A stretch of DNA of 64,000 nucleotides from Paenibacillus sp. FJAT-29882 (GCF_001510645.1 NZ_LMVB01000008.1:1-64000), one strand, 5' to 3'. Numbered from the stretch's first letter, positions 19,334 through 29,392 are shown. A program made the numbers and translations. The notes: a model not told the origin generated them from the sequence alone.

Positions 19334-19399
19334 ACATGACTTCTTATTAAAAATCCCAATATTATTTTGATAAATAAAATAGATGAGGTGGTATGTTCA

Positions 19400-19684
19400 T
19401 TGAGTTCTGAAATTAAAATGAAATATAGCGATGTAAAACAAACACTCTCAAAGTTACACTCATCCTCCAGCGCTCTCCAAACTAGTTTCCCTTCATCAAT
19501 AGGGGGAAATAATGTTCTTGATGTAGTGAAACAACTTAACAACCTCAACAAGCTTCTTCAGCAAGTAGGAGACTCATATAAAGCCTTACTCCTTCAAAAT
19601 GAAGAGGCAACCCGCAGTTCTGTCAAATTCATGAGCGATATAGATCATCAGCTTTCATCCTATCGTCAACTACCCACCACTTAG
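19400..19684 (+). CDS. YwqI-type (DUF5344) T7SS accessory protein
   Basis: A 94-residue helical protein (SSEIKMKYSDVKQTLSKL...) of the DUF5344/YwqI type. The open frame extends to an ATG at 19367, but a TTG at 19400 is preceded by GAGGTGG at eight-base spacing and gives the usual length, so I use it. In the related B. subtilis operon this protein pairs with YwqH and escorts the LXG toxin to the type VII machinery. The stop codon falls in a hairpin that may mark the left end of the downstream IscB element, so the last residues (QLPTT) may have been altered by the insertion. Confidence 0.75.
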   Translation: MSSEIKMKYSDVKQTLSKLHSSSSALQTSFPSSIGGNNVLDVVKQLNNLNKLLQQVGDSYKALLLQNEEATRSSVKFMSDIDHQLSSYRQLPTT

Positions 19685-19689
19685 ATTCT

Positions 19690-19923
19690 AACGAATCTTG
19701 AAGTGGGGGCTTTTAAAAAGCCTTTGGTTGTCTAGCCTAAGTTTTACGAAAACTACGTTGGTATGGTGATCACACCCTTGGATGATTCCCTAGTCCATTG
19801 CTCTGTGTAGGCTCTGTAATAGTTCTGAATGGGGAGGAACGGTCAACCTAGTTTGGCGGTTTTACCGCAAAGCCATTCCAACATTGGCGAAGGGAAACGA
19901 ACTCCAAAAGGAGGGAATACGTC
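19690..19923 (+). ncRNA. Probable omega RNA (guide RNA) of IscB
   Basis: IscB proteins use an omega RNA encoded immediately 5' of and overlapping their gene, with a guide of about 16 nt taken from the sequence flanking the element. Here 234 bases with no reading frame separate ywqI from iscB, and they contain several stable stems: GGCTTTT/AAAAGCC (about 19708-19722), TTGCGGTAAAACCGCCA (about 19853-19872) and CTCCAAAAGGAG (about 19903-19914). Position, length and structure all fit. The guide would lie near the 19670-19700 boundary. The assignment is by context, not by covariance search. Confidence 0.65.
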
Positions 19924-21228
19924 ATGTTCGTATTCATACTTAATAAGCATGAGGAAGCCTTAATGCCGTGCAAACCAAGAAAAGCGAGACTCTTACTCAA
20001 ACAAAAGAAAGCAAAAATCGTAAGCTATCAACCATTTACGATCCAACTACTATATGGAAGCAGTGGCTATAAACAATCGATTAATGTTGGTATAGATTTA
20101 GGTGCTAAACACACAGGGATAGCGGTTACGACTAATGACAGAGTACTTGCCAAAGGAGAGATGGAAGTACGTCAAGATGTTAAGAGTTTACTAGAAACAA
20201 GACGTATGTACCGAAGAAGTAGACGTAACCGAAAATGCCGATATCGAAAGCCGCGATTTGACAACCGTAAGCGTCACGAAAACTGGCTACCACCAAGTAT
20301 ACAATGTCGCCTAGATAACACGTTTCACTGGATCGATACGTTTTTATCTCTTGTACCCAATCCTGTGTTAACGATCGAAGTGGGTAAGTTTGATATTCAG
20401 AAGATCATGAATCCTGAGATACAAGGTGAAGAGTATCAGCAAGGGCAAACACTTGGCTATCACGATGTCCGTTACTTTGTATTCGCAAGGGACAGTTATA
20501 CATGTCAAGTGTGTAAGAAAAAGGGCGGTATTTTGAATACACATCATATTGTGTATCGTTCACATAGAGGAAGTGACCGAGCTGATAATTTAATTACAGT
20601 ATGTACAGATTGTCATACGCATGAGAATCATCAAAAGGGTGCAATATTGTGGATGTGGATGGAAGAAGGCAAAAAATTACCTTCATACAAAGAGGGGACG
20701 TTTATGAATATCTTCCGTAAACGAGTATTTACAAAGTATCCCAAGGCTAACGTGACGTATGGGTCAGTCACTACACCACGAAGGAAAGAGTTAGGATTAG
20801 AAAAAACTCATGCGAATGATGCGGTTGCGATCAGTAGAATAGAAACGATTCAGCAAATGAGTGATTCTATCTTCTTCATCAAGCAATTTCGTAAGAAAAA
20901 ACGTTCGTTGCATGAGGCCACAGCTAGAAAAGGTCGGAAGACGAAGAATATCGAGAGCAAGCGAAACAAAAAAAATGTGAAACAACTGAAAGGATTGTAT
21001 CTGAATGATCGAGTACGAGTGTATGAGCGAATTGGATATATTACGGGCTTTACGGGAACAGGTATGGCATATGTCAAAGATATTCATGGGAGCTACATCA
21101 CGAAGCCTAATAAGTCGTACAAACAGGTTAATCTAAAAGATTGCGAGCTTCTCAATCACAATAATAACTGGCAATACGTGGAGAATCTTTCGGCAACGCC
21201 TAACCGAAATTCATCCCCTCCCTACTGA
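19924..21228 (+). CDS. iscB: RNA-guided endonuclease IscB
   Basis: Ancestor-type relative of Cas9, 434 residues. Domains in order: N-terminal PLMP-type domain (about 1-45, ALMPCKPRKARLLLKQKKAK), RuvC-I with Asp58 (GIDLGAKHTGIA), an arginine-rich bridge helix (about 90-118), RuvC-II with Glu152 (LTIEVGKFD), an HNH domain with CxxC pairs (Cys194/197 and 227/230) and the catalytic THHI at 206-209, RuvC-III with His296 and Asp299 (HANDAVAI), then a C-terminal target-interaction region. All nuclease residues I can check are present, so it appears intact. A noncoding omega RNA region lies directly upstream and AAGGAGGG precedes the ATG. Known IscBs are guided DNA nucleases associated with IS200/IS605-type elements. 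Confidence 0.93.
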   Translation: MFVFILNKHEEALMPCKPRKARLLLKQKKAKIVSYQPFTIQLLYGSSGYKQSINVGIDLGAKHTGIAVTTNDRVLAKGEMEVRQDVKSLLETRRMYRRSRRNRKCRYRKPRFDNRKRHENWLPPSIQCRLDNTFHWIDTFLSLVPNPVLTIEVGKFDIQKIMNPEIQGEEYQQGQTLGYHDVRYFVFARDSYTCQVCKKKGGILNTHHIVYRSHRGSDRADNLITVCTDCHTHENHQKGAILWMWMEEGKKLPSYKEGTFMNIFRKRVFTKYPKANVTYGSVTTPRRKELGLEKTHANDAVAISRIETIQQMSDSIFFIKQFRKKKRSLHEATARKGRKTKNIESKRNKKNVKQLKGLYLNDRVRVYERIGYITGFTGTGMAYVKDIHGSYITKPNKSYKQVNLKDCELLNHNNNWQYVENLSATPNRNSSPPY

Positions 21229-21391
21229 CTTTGTTCCTTGAGGAAGGGACTTCTTTCGGGAAGCTGCTAAAACTTAAGTAAGCGGCGAAAGCACACCATG
21301 GTAGGCTAGGGATATTTCATAAAGTATTCAAAATAACGCCATCCAATCACTTCGTCAAACACGAAAAGATGCTAAAAGGGTCAGAATTCAC

Positions 21392-21510
21392 GAGGATGTC
21401 CCAAAAGCAAAGGGTCGGACCTCGCAACGACTAAATACAGTATAGGATAAGTGAATGAAACACTATATACTGATTTAGAGTGCGAGGTCTGACCCTTTTG
21501 AGACATCCTC
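21392..21510. repeat. 119-bp MITE-like inverted repeat
   Basis: Two arms of about 50 bases are imperfect inverted copies: the left begins GAGGATGTCCCAAAAG and the right ends CTTTTGAGACATCCTC, with GGGTCGGACCTCGCA facing TGCGAGGTCTGACCC inside. There is no coding capacity. It lies between the iscB element and essA; partial motifs (AAAGGGTCAG, TTGACCCTTT) flank it. Likely a nonautonomous miniature element or a folded RNA that terminates essA transcription. Confidence 0.7.
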
Positions 21511-21550
21511 AACGTAGGTTGACCCTTTCCTTATTGGACACTAGGTGAAG

Positions 21551-22045
21551 CTACTCTTGAACTTGCTTGCTGTGAACCATCTTTGGAATAAGTATGACAA
21601 GCAAGATTAGCAAACCTATTATTAGTAAGCCAATGTATAAAATCATGATTTTATAATTCTGCTTTTCCGTTTGCTGCATTTTATCTTCATGATAATATCT
21701 TTTCACATTTTCATCGGTAAAAAGTTGTAGCTGTGAGGCCCGTGATACGATTGTATTCGTTTCAATATTCATATCTGTAAACAACTGCGCTTTTACTTTT
21801 TCAAGCGGATTCGAATTATTTTTTTTAAAAGTAAGCTCTTGCACCTCTTTAGGTATCGATTTCTTATTTTCATACAATGACTCATCATGAAGATAATCGG
21901 TGTTTTCCTTAAATTCTTTCTTCTCATACGTATTTGGTGTCAAATCATCAATACTTGACTCTGCTCTGGCTGAATCCGCATCTGTAAATAGGATACAGAT
22001 GACCAAAAACATCAGCAATACAAGGATTTTACCATTAAGCCTCAT
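21551..22045 (-). CDS. essA: Type VII secretion protein EssA
   Basis: A 164-residue small membrane component of the Firmicutes type VIIb secretion system (YueC in B. subtilis). It has an N-terminal signal-like hydrophobic segment (about 7-28), a charged extracytoplasmic middle, and a C-terminal transmembrane helix (about 130-155). It overlaps the end of esaA by 11 bases and is the last gene of the operon. The short, acidic, helix-rich middle is typical of the family. Confidence 0.88.
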   Translation of the reverse strand: MRLNGKILVLLMFLVICILFTDADSARAESSIDDLTPNTYEKKEFKENTDYLHDESLYENKKSIPKEVQELTFKKNNSNPLEKVKAQLFTDMNIETNTIVSRASQLQLFTDENVKRYYHEDKMQQTEKQNYKIMILYIGLLIIGLLILLVILIPKMVHSKQVQE

Positions 22046-24899
22046 GAGCCTGTTCCTCTTCCGAAGTAAAGACGCTTTTTAAGGTCCGTATCACATACGG
22101 AATGATGGAAAGCAGCAGGATCATACCAAGTAACACGATAATTGCCGTTATAAAAAGAGAGTCTGTTCCATACTGGATCGACATATACACCTGAGACATT
22201 GGATCTTGATAATCGATATTCGGTGCTGTAAGAGCAAGTAATGGACTAATGAAAAACATGACAAGACCTACACTTGCCAGCCAACCAGTCCAAGTACTTA
22301 TGGAAAAACAAACAAATACGACTGTCGAAGCTGCCGTTAGAAGGAGAATCGTAAAGATTGACCATTCAATCGCACGTTCCTCTCCGAGCGGATAAATATT
22401 CAAGCCGAACAAGCTAATGATTAAGCCTACAATCAAATTTAATAAGACAAACATAGATCCTTTTACGAGCATTGGTGCATCTTTAAAATAATAGCTAAAA
22501 TAACCAATTAACAAGCTACTTATTAAAACGATCACTAGCACCACTACTGGAGGCACTTTCTTTGTTTCTTGCTTCGAAATAGCATTCCCGCTTATTTCAA
22601 GCGGATTGGATAAATGGTCATACACGACGCCATTTTTCTGACCATCTACAAATGTATTGCCAAGCAGATTAAAGATATCATTCCTAACCAGTGTTGTTGT
22701 ATCAACATTCGCCGTCCATTTATCATTCAGTTTATTGGCATCTTGCTGCACGCCTTGAACCTTTGTTTGAAGCTCATCCGTAAATTGGACGATATTCCCC
22801 TGACTTTCACCAAGTGAGTCCATTAGTTGATTCATCATAATCATTTCCTGACCAATTCCCTTGTGATGGATAACGACTGTATTACCGTCTTCTCCATTAC
22901 TCGGAATCGGCGTATCAGTAGACATAAGCTGAACTTGATTCATAACCGTGTTCGCACTCTCATCTAATGAAGCTAGATCTTCCAAAATGGCTGCCTGTTG
23001 CTCCCCCATTTTGTTACTATATTCTGTAAAGAATCTAGTAAAGTAATCTTGCAATCCTGTCAGCTTCTCTCCTGTGAAAGGCATATCAGCTGATAGCTTA
23101 TCCCATATATTCTGCTCCTGTTCATTAACCCCTAGCATTGGATCCACTTTTTCTAATAAGTGCGTTAAGCTCTCTGGATTTCCTGCTAAACTATTTTGTA
23201 ATGTTTCCTTATACTGAACGAGAGAAGAATGATATTTCAGAAGGGTTTCTGGACTTCTATAATAAATTTCTTCATTAAATATAGGTTCTAATTTTCTCTT
23301 TCTTTCCCCCGTTAAAGCTTCTAATCCCAGGATTTCCTGTTCTTGTTTTTCAATTTCTACTACTGCAGTTTGAAAGTTGTCTAACGGTGAATTGAGTTGA
23401 TTTAATAAACTTTGGTTCACCTCCGCTAGTCTATTATACTCTGTAGCTAGCGTTTCATTTTTCTTCACCAATTCATTATTAACCGCTTTTAGTTCATCGA
23501 CTGTTTTTTGCAGCGGATTTTCTGCTTGATCAAATGCGGCAAGCTTTTGTTCTACTTTTGACAGCCTTCCTGCTATTTCTGGCAATTGATTAATGCCCGC
23601 CGTGACCTGCTCTGGTTTAGGATCGGCAATGGCTTCAAGAGATCCTTTCAATCCATTAAGCTCATTCGTAATAACTTGCAGTTCATTCCTCTCTTCATTC
23701 AAACCTGGAGTTTGAATGGAACTGTCATTAGCTGCAGAAACAGTTCCTACCTGATCACCAGTAGGCAAAGCTGGATCAGATTCTGCGCTAGGACCCGGAA
23801 GATCAGGATGATTCGATTCAGGGGCCCCTTTATTCAATTCAGTTTTCAAAGTAATAATTGTGCTTTCATGTTTATTCAACGTTGTTGTTTCTTGCCCTTT
23901 CAAATAGTTGATTAAATCACTCTTTTGGCGTTCCACCTCATTTTGTCGAACCATTGAAAGAGTATTCACAGTTTCATTGTTTTCATCAAGTTGCTCGTTA
24001 ATTGCCTCAATATTCGTGGAAATCTGTTCACTTTGCTCATCCAAGTAATCCATAGAATCTGAATATCTTGGGGCCTGATTTGCCGCTAGCGCTTGAACGC
24101 TTACGATATTTTCATCTTGAACCTTTTCGAGCATTAACTGCTGGATATTCTGATAATCTCGATAATCCTCCACATATTTGACAAACGATGTGAGGCTTTG
24201 TTCAAATTGCTTTACATTTTCTTCCCTCTTAGGGGATGCCTTTCCTACCGTAGTCATCGTGGACCGAATATTCTCCAACATTTTACGTTGTTGCTCAATC
24301 TCACCGGTAAGATTCTTGGAGCTTGGTTTATAAAATGCGAGCATCGCATTTTGAAAATCAATTTCCTTTTGAAGAATTCCATCAAATTTTGTTCGGACAT
24401 TCTCGAGATCCTGGGACACATATGTCCAGTATAAAGTAGAGACTTTCCCATTAACCCGACTCGTTGCGTTTTCAACTTCCCTTAAAACTTTCTCTCGATT
24501 ATTCACATTTAACTGATCTTGTATCGTGTATTCGAATTTTGCTTTGACAGGATGCTCACTTTCATACGTCATGATTCGCTTTGAAAAATCGGACGGTATA
24601 TAAATAACAGCATCATACTTTGTATTCTTTAAACCATTAACCGCCGCACTCCGACTTAGAAATGTCCATTTATATTCTGATCCATTCTTAAGGATTGCGG
24701 AAATCTCATCGCCAAAGTCCAAAGACTTTTCTTCTTTTTCCGTTCTATTGTCTTCATTTACAACTGCAATCGTCCTTGTTGCATTCTCTCTAACCTGCAT
24801 CGGATGATCACCAATGGCACCAAAAAAGATCGCAGGTGTTACGATAATCAGAAAAACCGCGAGAATCAGCTTAATGATATACCTTGTTTTCCCCGTCAT
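22035..24899 (-). CDS. esaA: Type VII secretion protein EsaA
   Basis: Polytopic core component of the type VIIb system, 954 residues (B. subtilis YueB, the SPP1 phage receptor). One N-terminal transmembrane helix (about 8-28) is followed by roughly 730 extracytoplasmic residues rich in heptad coiled coils, with a low-complexity Pro/Ser/Asn stretch around 360-395, and then about five or six transmembrane helices (about 780-940). The family forms an elongated surface projection. The start overlaps the essC stop by four bases (ATGA), so translation is coupled. Confidence 0.92.
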   Translation of the reverse strand: MTGKTRYIIKLILAVFLIIVTPAIFFGAIGDHPMQVRENATRTIAVVNEDNRTEKEEKSLDFGDEISAILKNGSEYKWTFLSRSAAVNGLKNTKYDAVIYIPSDFSKRIMTYESEHPVKAKFEYTIQDQLNVNNREKVLREVENATSRVNGKVSTLYWTYVSQDLENVRTKFDGILQKEIDFQNAMLAFYKPSSKNLTGEIEQQRKMLENIRSTMTTVGKASPKREENVKQFEQSLTSFVKYVEDYRDYQNIQQLMLEKVQDENIVSVQALAANQAPRYSDSMDYLDEQSEQISTNIEAINEQLDENNETVNTLSMVRQNEVERQKSDLINYLKGQETTTLNKHESTIITLKTELNKGAPESNHPDLPGPSAESDPALPTGDQVGTVSAANDSSIQTPGLNEERNELQVITNELNGLKGSLEAIADPKPEQVTAGINQLPEIAGRLSKVEQKLAAFDQAENPLQKTVDELKAVNNELVKKNETLATEYNRLAEVNQSLLNQLNSPLDNFQTAVVEIEKQEQEILGLEALTGERKRKLEPIFNEEIYYRSPETLLKYHSSLVQYKETLQNSLAGNPESLTHLLEKVDPMLGVNEQEQNIWDKLSADMPFTGEKLTGLQDYFTRFFTEYSNKMGEQQAAILEDLASLDESANTVMNQVQLMSTDTPIPSNGEDGNTVVIHHKGIGQEMIMMNQLMDSLGESQGNIVQFTDELQTKVQGVQQDANKLNDKWTANVDTTTLVRNDIFNLLGNTFVDGQKNGVVYDHLSNPLEISGNAISKQETKKVPPVVVLVIVLISSLLIGYFSYYFKDAPMLVKGSMFVLLNLIVGLIISLFGLNIYPLGEERAIEWSIFTILLLTAASTVVFVCFSISTWTGWLASVGLVMFFISPLLALTAPNIDYQDPMSQVYMSIQYGTDSLFITAIIVLLGMILLLSIIPYVIRTLKSVFTSEEEQAHEA

Positions 24900-27800
24900 G
24901 TTAGAACCTTCCTTTCAATTACACATAGCGGAATTTGTATTTTACGCTCTTTTCCATTCATCACATAATAGCCATATCCTGCTTGAATTTCTTCCTCTTT
25001 CCGTTCGTAAGGAAGTGTAAATATCGTCTGTTCGGACTTCTTCATTAGAATGACGGCCTGACGGATTTGTTTCAATTCATTTGTTAATGGATCGTACCCT
25101 TTAGAAAGGTCATTATTACTCCCAGACACGAGTACATTAAAGCCCAAATGACTGTAATTTTTCATGAGTCTTGCTATTCTATCCTGCATGAGACTATCAA
25201 TGGTTTGTGAAAAGCGGGAATATCCATCTATGACAAGGAATAATGGCGAAAAGCCTGAAATGGTTGCGCCATTTCGAATCTTGAACAAATATTCCTCTTC
25301 CCTTTTCGATAAGATTTCTTCCACATTGGACAACCATTCTGAAATATGTTCCTTTGTTTCCATATAGAAAACCGGTTCTTCCTCTGAATAGCTAGACAAC
25401 CCTCGATCAAATGAATCAAACACTCCGATGCTCTCGGTTCCTTGGAACAAGACTGTATCTAAGATCACTTTTACGAGATTCGTCTTCCCTTTTTGTGCTT
25501 GGCCAAGTATCATGCAATGGTTATTTTTATTAAAATCAGCTATTACCGGTTGTACATGTTCTTCATCCAAGCCAATCGGGATTATGCCAGTTTCTTTCAT
25601 TACATCCGTATACTGCTTAAAACTCTTCATGTTCAATTGATCTGGGAGCATTGGAATAGCTAAAGGAGCTTTGAATTCTTGATACTTTTCTTTTATCAAT
25701 TGAATATCGCTTCTTGTTGCATCCATTAATTCAAAATCATCCTTACCATCTGCAGCCAAGAACACCTGTGAGAAATAGGCTTCGTCTTTTTTTATAACGG
25801 CCCTGCCTGGGATAGACTCTTGGACAAATGAAGTTTTGCCTAAAACAGAATAAACCTCGGTATTGTCGATCAAATAATGAACGACTTTCGTTTTTAAGTT
25901 ATTCATCAATGATTGACGAATCGAGCTGATCCTTGTTGCTGTAAAGATCATATAAATGCCAAGTGATTGGCCGTCTCGGGCAAATTGATTGATTTGTACC
26001 TCAAGATCTTGCATTTCTTCTTTAATAATGTCAAAGTTATCAATTGCAAAAAATACAAGCGGTAGCTTCTCGTTACTAATGGCATTATATAGTTTCATAC
26101 TGCTAACTTCTTGTTGTTGAAATAAATGTTTTCTTCTAGCCATTTCATCCTTCAGAATCCTCATGAACTTTTCTATTTTCAACTTCTCATCCATTAAGAA
26201 AAAGTCGGCCGTATGAGGTAACTGTTTTAGTGGAAGCAGCGAACCGTTCCCAAAGTCAAATAAGTAATAATGGATTTCTTCCGGGCTGTACCGTTCTGCC
26301 ATGCTAAGAAGAAGTGTTAAAGCCGTTTGTGATTTCCCATAGCCGGCCGAACCAAATATGCCAATATTTCCATCATCCATCACATCATACTCATATGGTG
26401 TCTGACTTTGCTTTTCAGGTTCATCGATTAAGGCTAATTGAATGTTCCCTTTTTCTATAGTTTGAAACGCTCTTCGTGACAGTCGATTTGCGAGTGGAGG
26501 CAACCAAGGACTGTTCAATTTCTTTATCCCCATCGACTGTTGCAACGCTTCAATTTTATCAACAATCATATCTATTTCTGTCAGCACTTCTTTGTTTTTT
26601 CTTTCACTAGCTGTAACATCTGATAATGGGATAAGGCCTAAATCCGTTACGATCGCAATTTCATCTTCTGTCTCTGAAGTGTCTTCCAAATAAGGGGCAC
26701 CGCTCCAAGCCGACTGAAAAAGCTCGTAAACTTCATTATTCCCCACTTGAAGATACCCTCTTCCGGTTACAGTTATAGAGGCAGCATCGCCATTTTTCAA
26801 TATTTCTCTACTGTCATCTGTGTCCTGCACTTTCAAAGCAACTCTAAATCTAGCATTACTCCAGATTTGTTCGTCAATAATTCCACCTGGCTTTTGCGTA
26901 GCAAGGATAAGGTGAACACCTAGACTTCGCCCAATTCGGGCCGCACTAACAAGTTCACGGATAAATTCTGGTTCTTCGCTCTTTAACTCTGCAAACTCAT
27001 CGGATATGAGAAAGAGATGAGGAAGTGGTACCTCTGCAACATCTTTTTTATATAAATCGGCATAATCATTAATATGGTTAACCTTATATTGATCGAATAA
27101 GCGTTGACGTCTCTTCAACTCACTTTTGATCGAAGCAAGTGCCCGTAAACTGAAATTTTTACTTCCCTCAATATTTGTAATCGTGCCTAAGAGATGCGGC
27201 ATATTTTTAAAAGGTTGGGCCATGCCCCCCCCTTTATAATCAATAAGGAGAAAGGCCACTTCATGGGGATGAAAATGAACAGCAAGTGATAATATGTAGG
27301 TTTGTAAAAATTCACTTTTCCCCGATCCTGTTGTCCCAGCAAGCAAACCATGAGGCCCATGTGCCTTTTCATGAAGGTTCAATTCTACAAGATCCACTTT
27401 CCCCTTGAGACCTACTGGTACTGCAAGTGATTTTTTTGCCTGCCTTGTTAACCAATTTTGTTTAATTGGAAGCTGATCAATATCTTTTACATCGAGCATC
27501 CCCATAAAAGAAACACTTGAAGGAATCGAATTCGTCATCCCCACCTGATGGTCGAGTGTTCTTAGCATCCGGGAAAATACTTCATTTCCTTCGCTTTGAT
27601 GAGCATCTAGCTTAAATGGAATGCTAACTGCTTTATTTTCCTGGATCAGGATATCGCCCTCTTGATCATTGATATACCGAACAAGTGTATGGATATTCTC
27701 ATTCAAGCTTTCTTTTGATTCTGCTGCAAAAAGGACGGAAATGCCAAGATCAGCATGTTCACCTTCTAAATATTCTAATATGACATGGTCTGCGATTAAC

Positions 27801-29371
27801 TGCCGATTCATAATGATAAAAACGATATGTGGGGTAAATCTTACTTTTTCCTTATTTTCTTCTAAATTGCGCTCACGAAGTATTTCGTATATGGATGAAA
27901 GCAACTGATCACGAGTTTGTTCATTATAAATGAGCCCTTTTGCATGTGCATGCGGCAATTGAAAATGAGGCAGCCATTTGATCCATTCCCACTCGCTATA
28001 TTCCTGTTCATTAAATATACAGACAAACCTTATATCGTGATAACTGTGAAAGAAAGAAAGCTGCCCGATGATTTGGTGAATCTCATTCTTTACAACTTTC
28101 TCTTTGCCAATCAGACCGATAGAACCTTTTGACAGGTCAGCTACGATCGGTACATTTTTTATTTCCTGATACACCTTTTCCAACACTTGAGACTGTTCTA
28201 ACAAATTGTCGATTTCCCGATTGGCCATATCACCCGAACTAACCGAAACCTGGTAGCTAGATGGCACAGTTCCAGTACCCAATCTAAATTGAAGGAAATC
28301 ATAACTTTCAATCGACCTCTCCCAAATCCGGTCCGTGATAAACCCGGTTAAGTATTTCATTCTTTCAAATGATGGAAAGTGATAATCTAGAACACGCTTT
28401 TGTTTTTCGGCTAATTCTTGAAGTTCCTTACGCTTATTTTCCAAATAAAGTGTATACACTCTATATCTTCGCTCTTTCTGTTTCTTCCGGGTTTGTTTAT
28501 CTTTAAAAAATTGTACAGATGAGGTTACTAATGTAGTCATAAACATAACCATGGAAACGATAATAAAGATCCCTCTCGGCTGAATAATGGCAACTACACC
28601 CATAACCATTAACATAATCAGCGGAGGCATAATGATGAGCCATAGACCTCTATTGCTATCATCTGACTCCTGCGATGGGAACGATAGCGAAACCTTCTCT
28701 TCCGGAAGTTCATAAATCATTCTCGGAGTACGACGATAGGTCGGATACTTTTTGCTCATTTCTGACTGTGGGCGTCTGGTCAAAGGAAGACTCGTAACAT
28801 ATTTATCTAGACTGATGATTTCAATTAAATCGATATCTAATAAACGGATTTCCATAAAGGGAGAAAAGATAATGTCGCCTATTTCCACGATCATGTTCTG
28901 CCTGACCTTTTGTCCGTTTACAAAAAGAGTAGCCTCTTGTGGCTTCACTTGCCATCTTCCACCCGTTTTTAACAGATGAAAAGAGTCGTTGTCTTGTTTT
29001 AAAATGGCTGTTTTCTTTTTATAGAAAACAGCATCCTCATTATCAGATGAAAAAGAAATTTCCTGTTGATACCCCATATAATATGTAGATGTTAATACAT
29101 CCGAGGAAGTCAAAAACATCCTTAATGTTTCTCCTCGATCTTCAAGTTCGAACGGTTCTTCTGCTGTACCTTCAAAAATCAATGTCTCATTTTGCCTAAT
29201 AACAAAACGACTCTCTTCTATAACGATATCCAATATTCCCCCAGTGAAAGGAAACTCTCTAACTGTAACTGTTTGCTGGACATCGGGACCAACCGATAAA
29301 GAATGAGCTTGATCTTTGCCGAGTGGCACCCTCTGGTAATACTGATTATAGAACAACCAGAGATTACTCAT
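24896..29371 (-). CDS. essC: Type VII secretion ATPase EssC
   Basis: Motor of the type VIIb secretion system, 1491 residues (YukBA). N-terminal FHA-like domains (about 1-190), two transmembrane helices (about 243-290), then tandem FtsK/SpoIIIE ATPase modules. The first has Walker A AGTTGSGKSEF, the second GSAGYGKSQTAL, and the third a weaker GQAQKGKTNL, which matches the usual D1-D3 layout. The C-terminal region in this family selects substrates. It is transcribed in the order esxA-esaB-essB-essC-esaA-essA; CAGGAGGAG precedes its ATG. The single-gene length shows it is not split as YukB/YukA was once annotated in B. subtilis. Confidence 0.95.
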   Translation of the reverse strand: MSNLWLFYNQYYQRVPLGKDQAHSLSVGPDVQQTVTVREFPFTGGILDIVIEESRFVIRQNETLIFEGTAEEPFELEDRGETLRMFLTSSDVLTSTYYMGYQQEISFSSDNEDAVFYKKKTAILKQDNDSFHLLKTGGRWQVKPQEATLFVNGQKVRQNMIVEIGDIIFSPFMEIRLLDIDLIEIISLDKYVTSLPLTRRPQSEMSKKYPTYRRTPRMIYELPEEKVSLSFPSQESDDSNRGLWLIIMPPLIMLMVMGVVAIIQPRGIFIIVSMVMFMTTLVTSSVQFFKDKQTRKKQKERRYRVYTLYLENKRKELQELAEKQKRVLDYHFPSFERMKYLTGFITDRIWERSIESYDFLQFRLGTGTVPSSYQVSVSSGDMANREIDNLLEQSQVLEKVYQEIKNVPIVADLSKGSIGLIGKEKVVKNEIHQIIGQLSFFHSYHDIRFVCIFNEQEYSEWEWIKWLPHFQLPHAHAKGLIYNEQTRDQLLSSIYEILRERNLEENKEKVRFTPHIVFIIMNRQLIADHVILEYLEGEHADLGISVLFAAESKESLNENIHTLVRYINDQEGDILIQENKAVSIPFKLDAHQSEGNEVFSRMLRTLDHQVGMTNSIPSSVSFMGMLDVKDIDQLPIKQNWLTRQAKKSLAVPVGLKGKVDLVELNLHEKAHGPHGLLAGTTGSGKSEFLQTYILSLAVHFHPHEVAFLLIDYKGGGMAQPFKNMPHLLGTITNIEGSKNFSLRALASIKSELKRRQRLFDQYKVNHINDYADLYKKDVAEVPLPHLFLISDEFAELKSEEPEFIRELVSAARIGRSLGVHLILATQKPGGIIDEQIWSNARFRVALKVQDTDDSREILKNGDAASITVTGRGYLQVGNNEVYELFQSAWSGAPYLEDTSETEDEIAIVTDLGLIPLSDVTASERKNKEVLTEIDMIVDKIEALQQSMGIKKLNSPWLPPLANRLSRRAFQTIEKGNIQLALIDEPEKQSQTPYEYDVMDDGNIGIFGSAGYGKSQTALTLLLSMAERYSPEEIHYYLFDFGNGSLLPLKQLPHTADFFLMDEKLKIEKFMRILKDEMARRKHLFQQQEVSSMKLYNAISNEKLPLVFFAIDNFDIIKEEMQDLEVQINQFARDGQSLGIYMIFTATRISSIRQSLMNNLKTKVVHYLIDNTEVYSVLGKTSFVQESIPGRAVIKKDEAYFSQVFLAADGKDDFELMDATRSDIQLIKEKYQEFKAPLAIPMLPDQLNMKSFKQYTDVMKETGIIPIGLDEEHVQPVIADFNKNNHCMILGQAQKGKTNLVKVILDTVLFQGTESIGVFDSFDRGLSSYSEEEPVFYMETKEHISEWLSNVEEILSKREEEYLFKIRNGATISGFSPLFLVIDGYSRFSQTIDSLMQDRIARLMKNYSHLGFNVLVSGSNNDLSKGYDPLTNELKQIRQAVILMKKSEQTIFTLPYERKEEEIQAGYGYYVMNGKERKIQIPLCVIERKVLT

Positions 29372-29392
29372 GCTATCTCCTCCTGCAATCCT

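Larger units (their letters stand above)
19685..21300 (+). mobile_element. IscB-encoding IS200/IS605-superfamily-like element (boundaries approximate)
   Basis: The segment has the expected order of an ISC-type element: a hairpin-bearing left end, about 235 noncoding bases, the iscB gene, and a structured 3' region (GGAAGGGACTTCTTTCGGGAAG...). No TnpA Y1 transposase is present, so it would be non-autonomous. It interrupts the usual ywqHI-LXG toxin order. Boundaries are inferred from hairpins and gene context; the exact ends need comparison with an empty site. Confidence 0.6.

Noticed and set aside
20797..21087. Minus-strand frames inside iscB
   Set aside because: They are antisense to a conserved nuclease gene and have no start signals.
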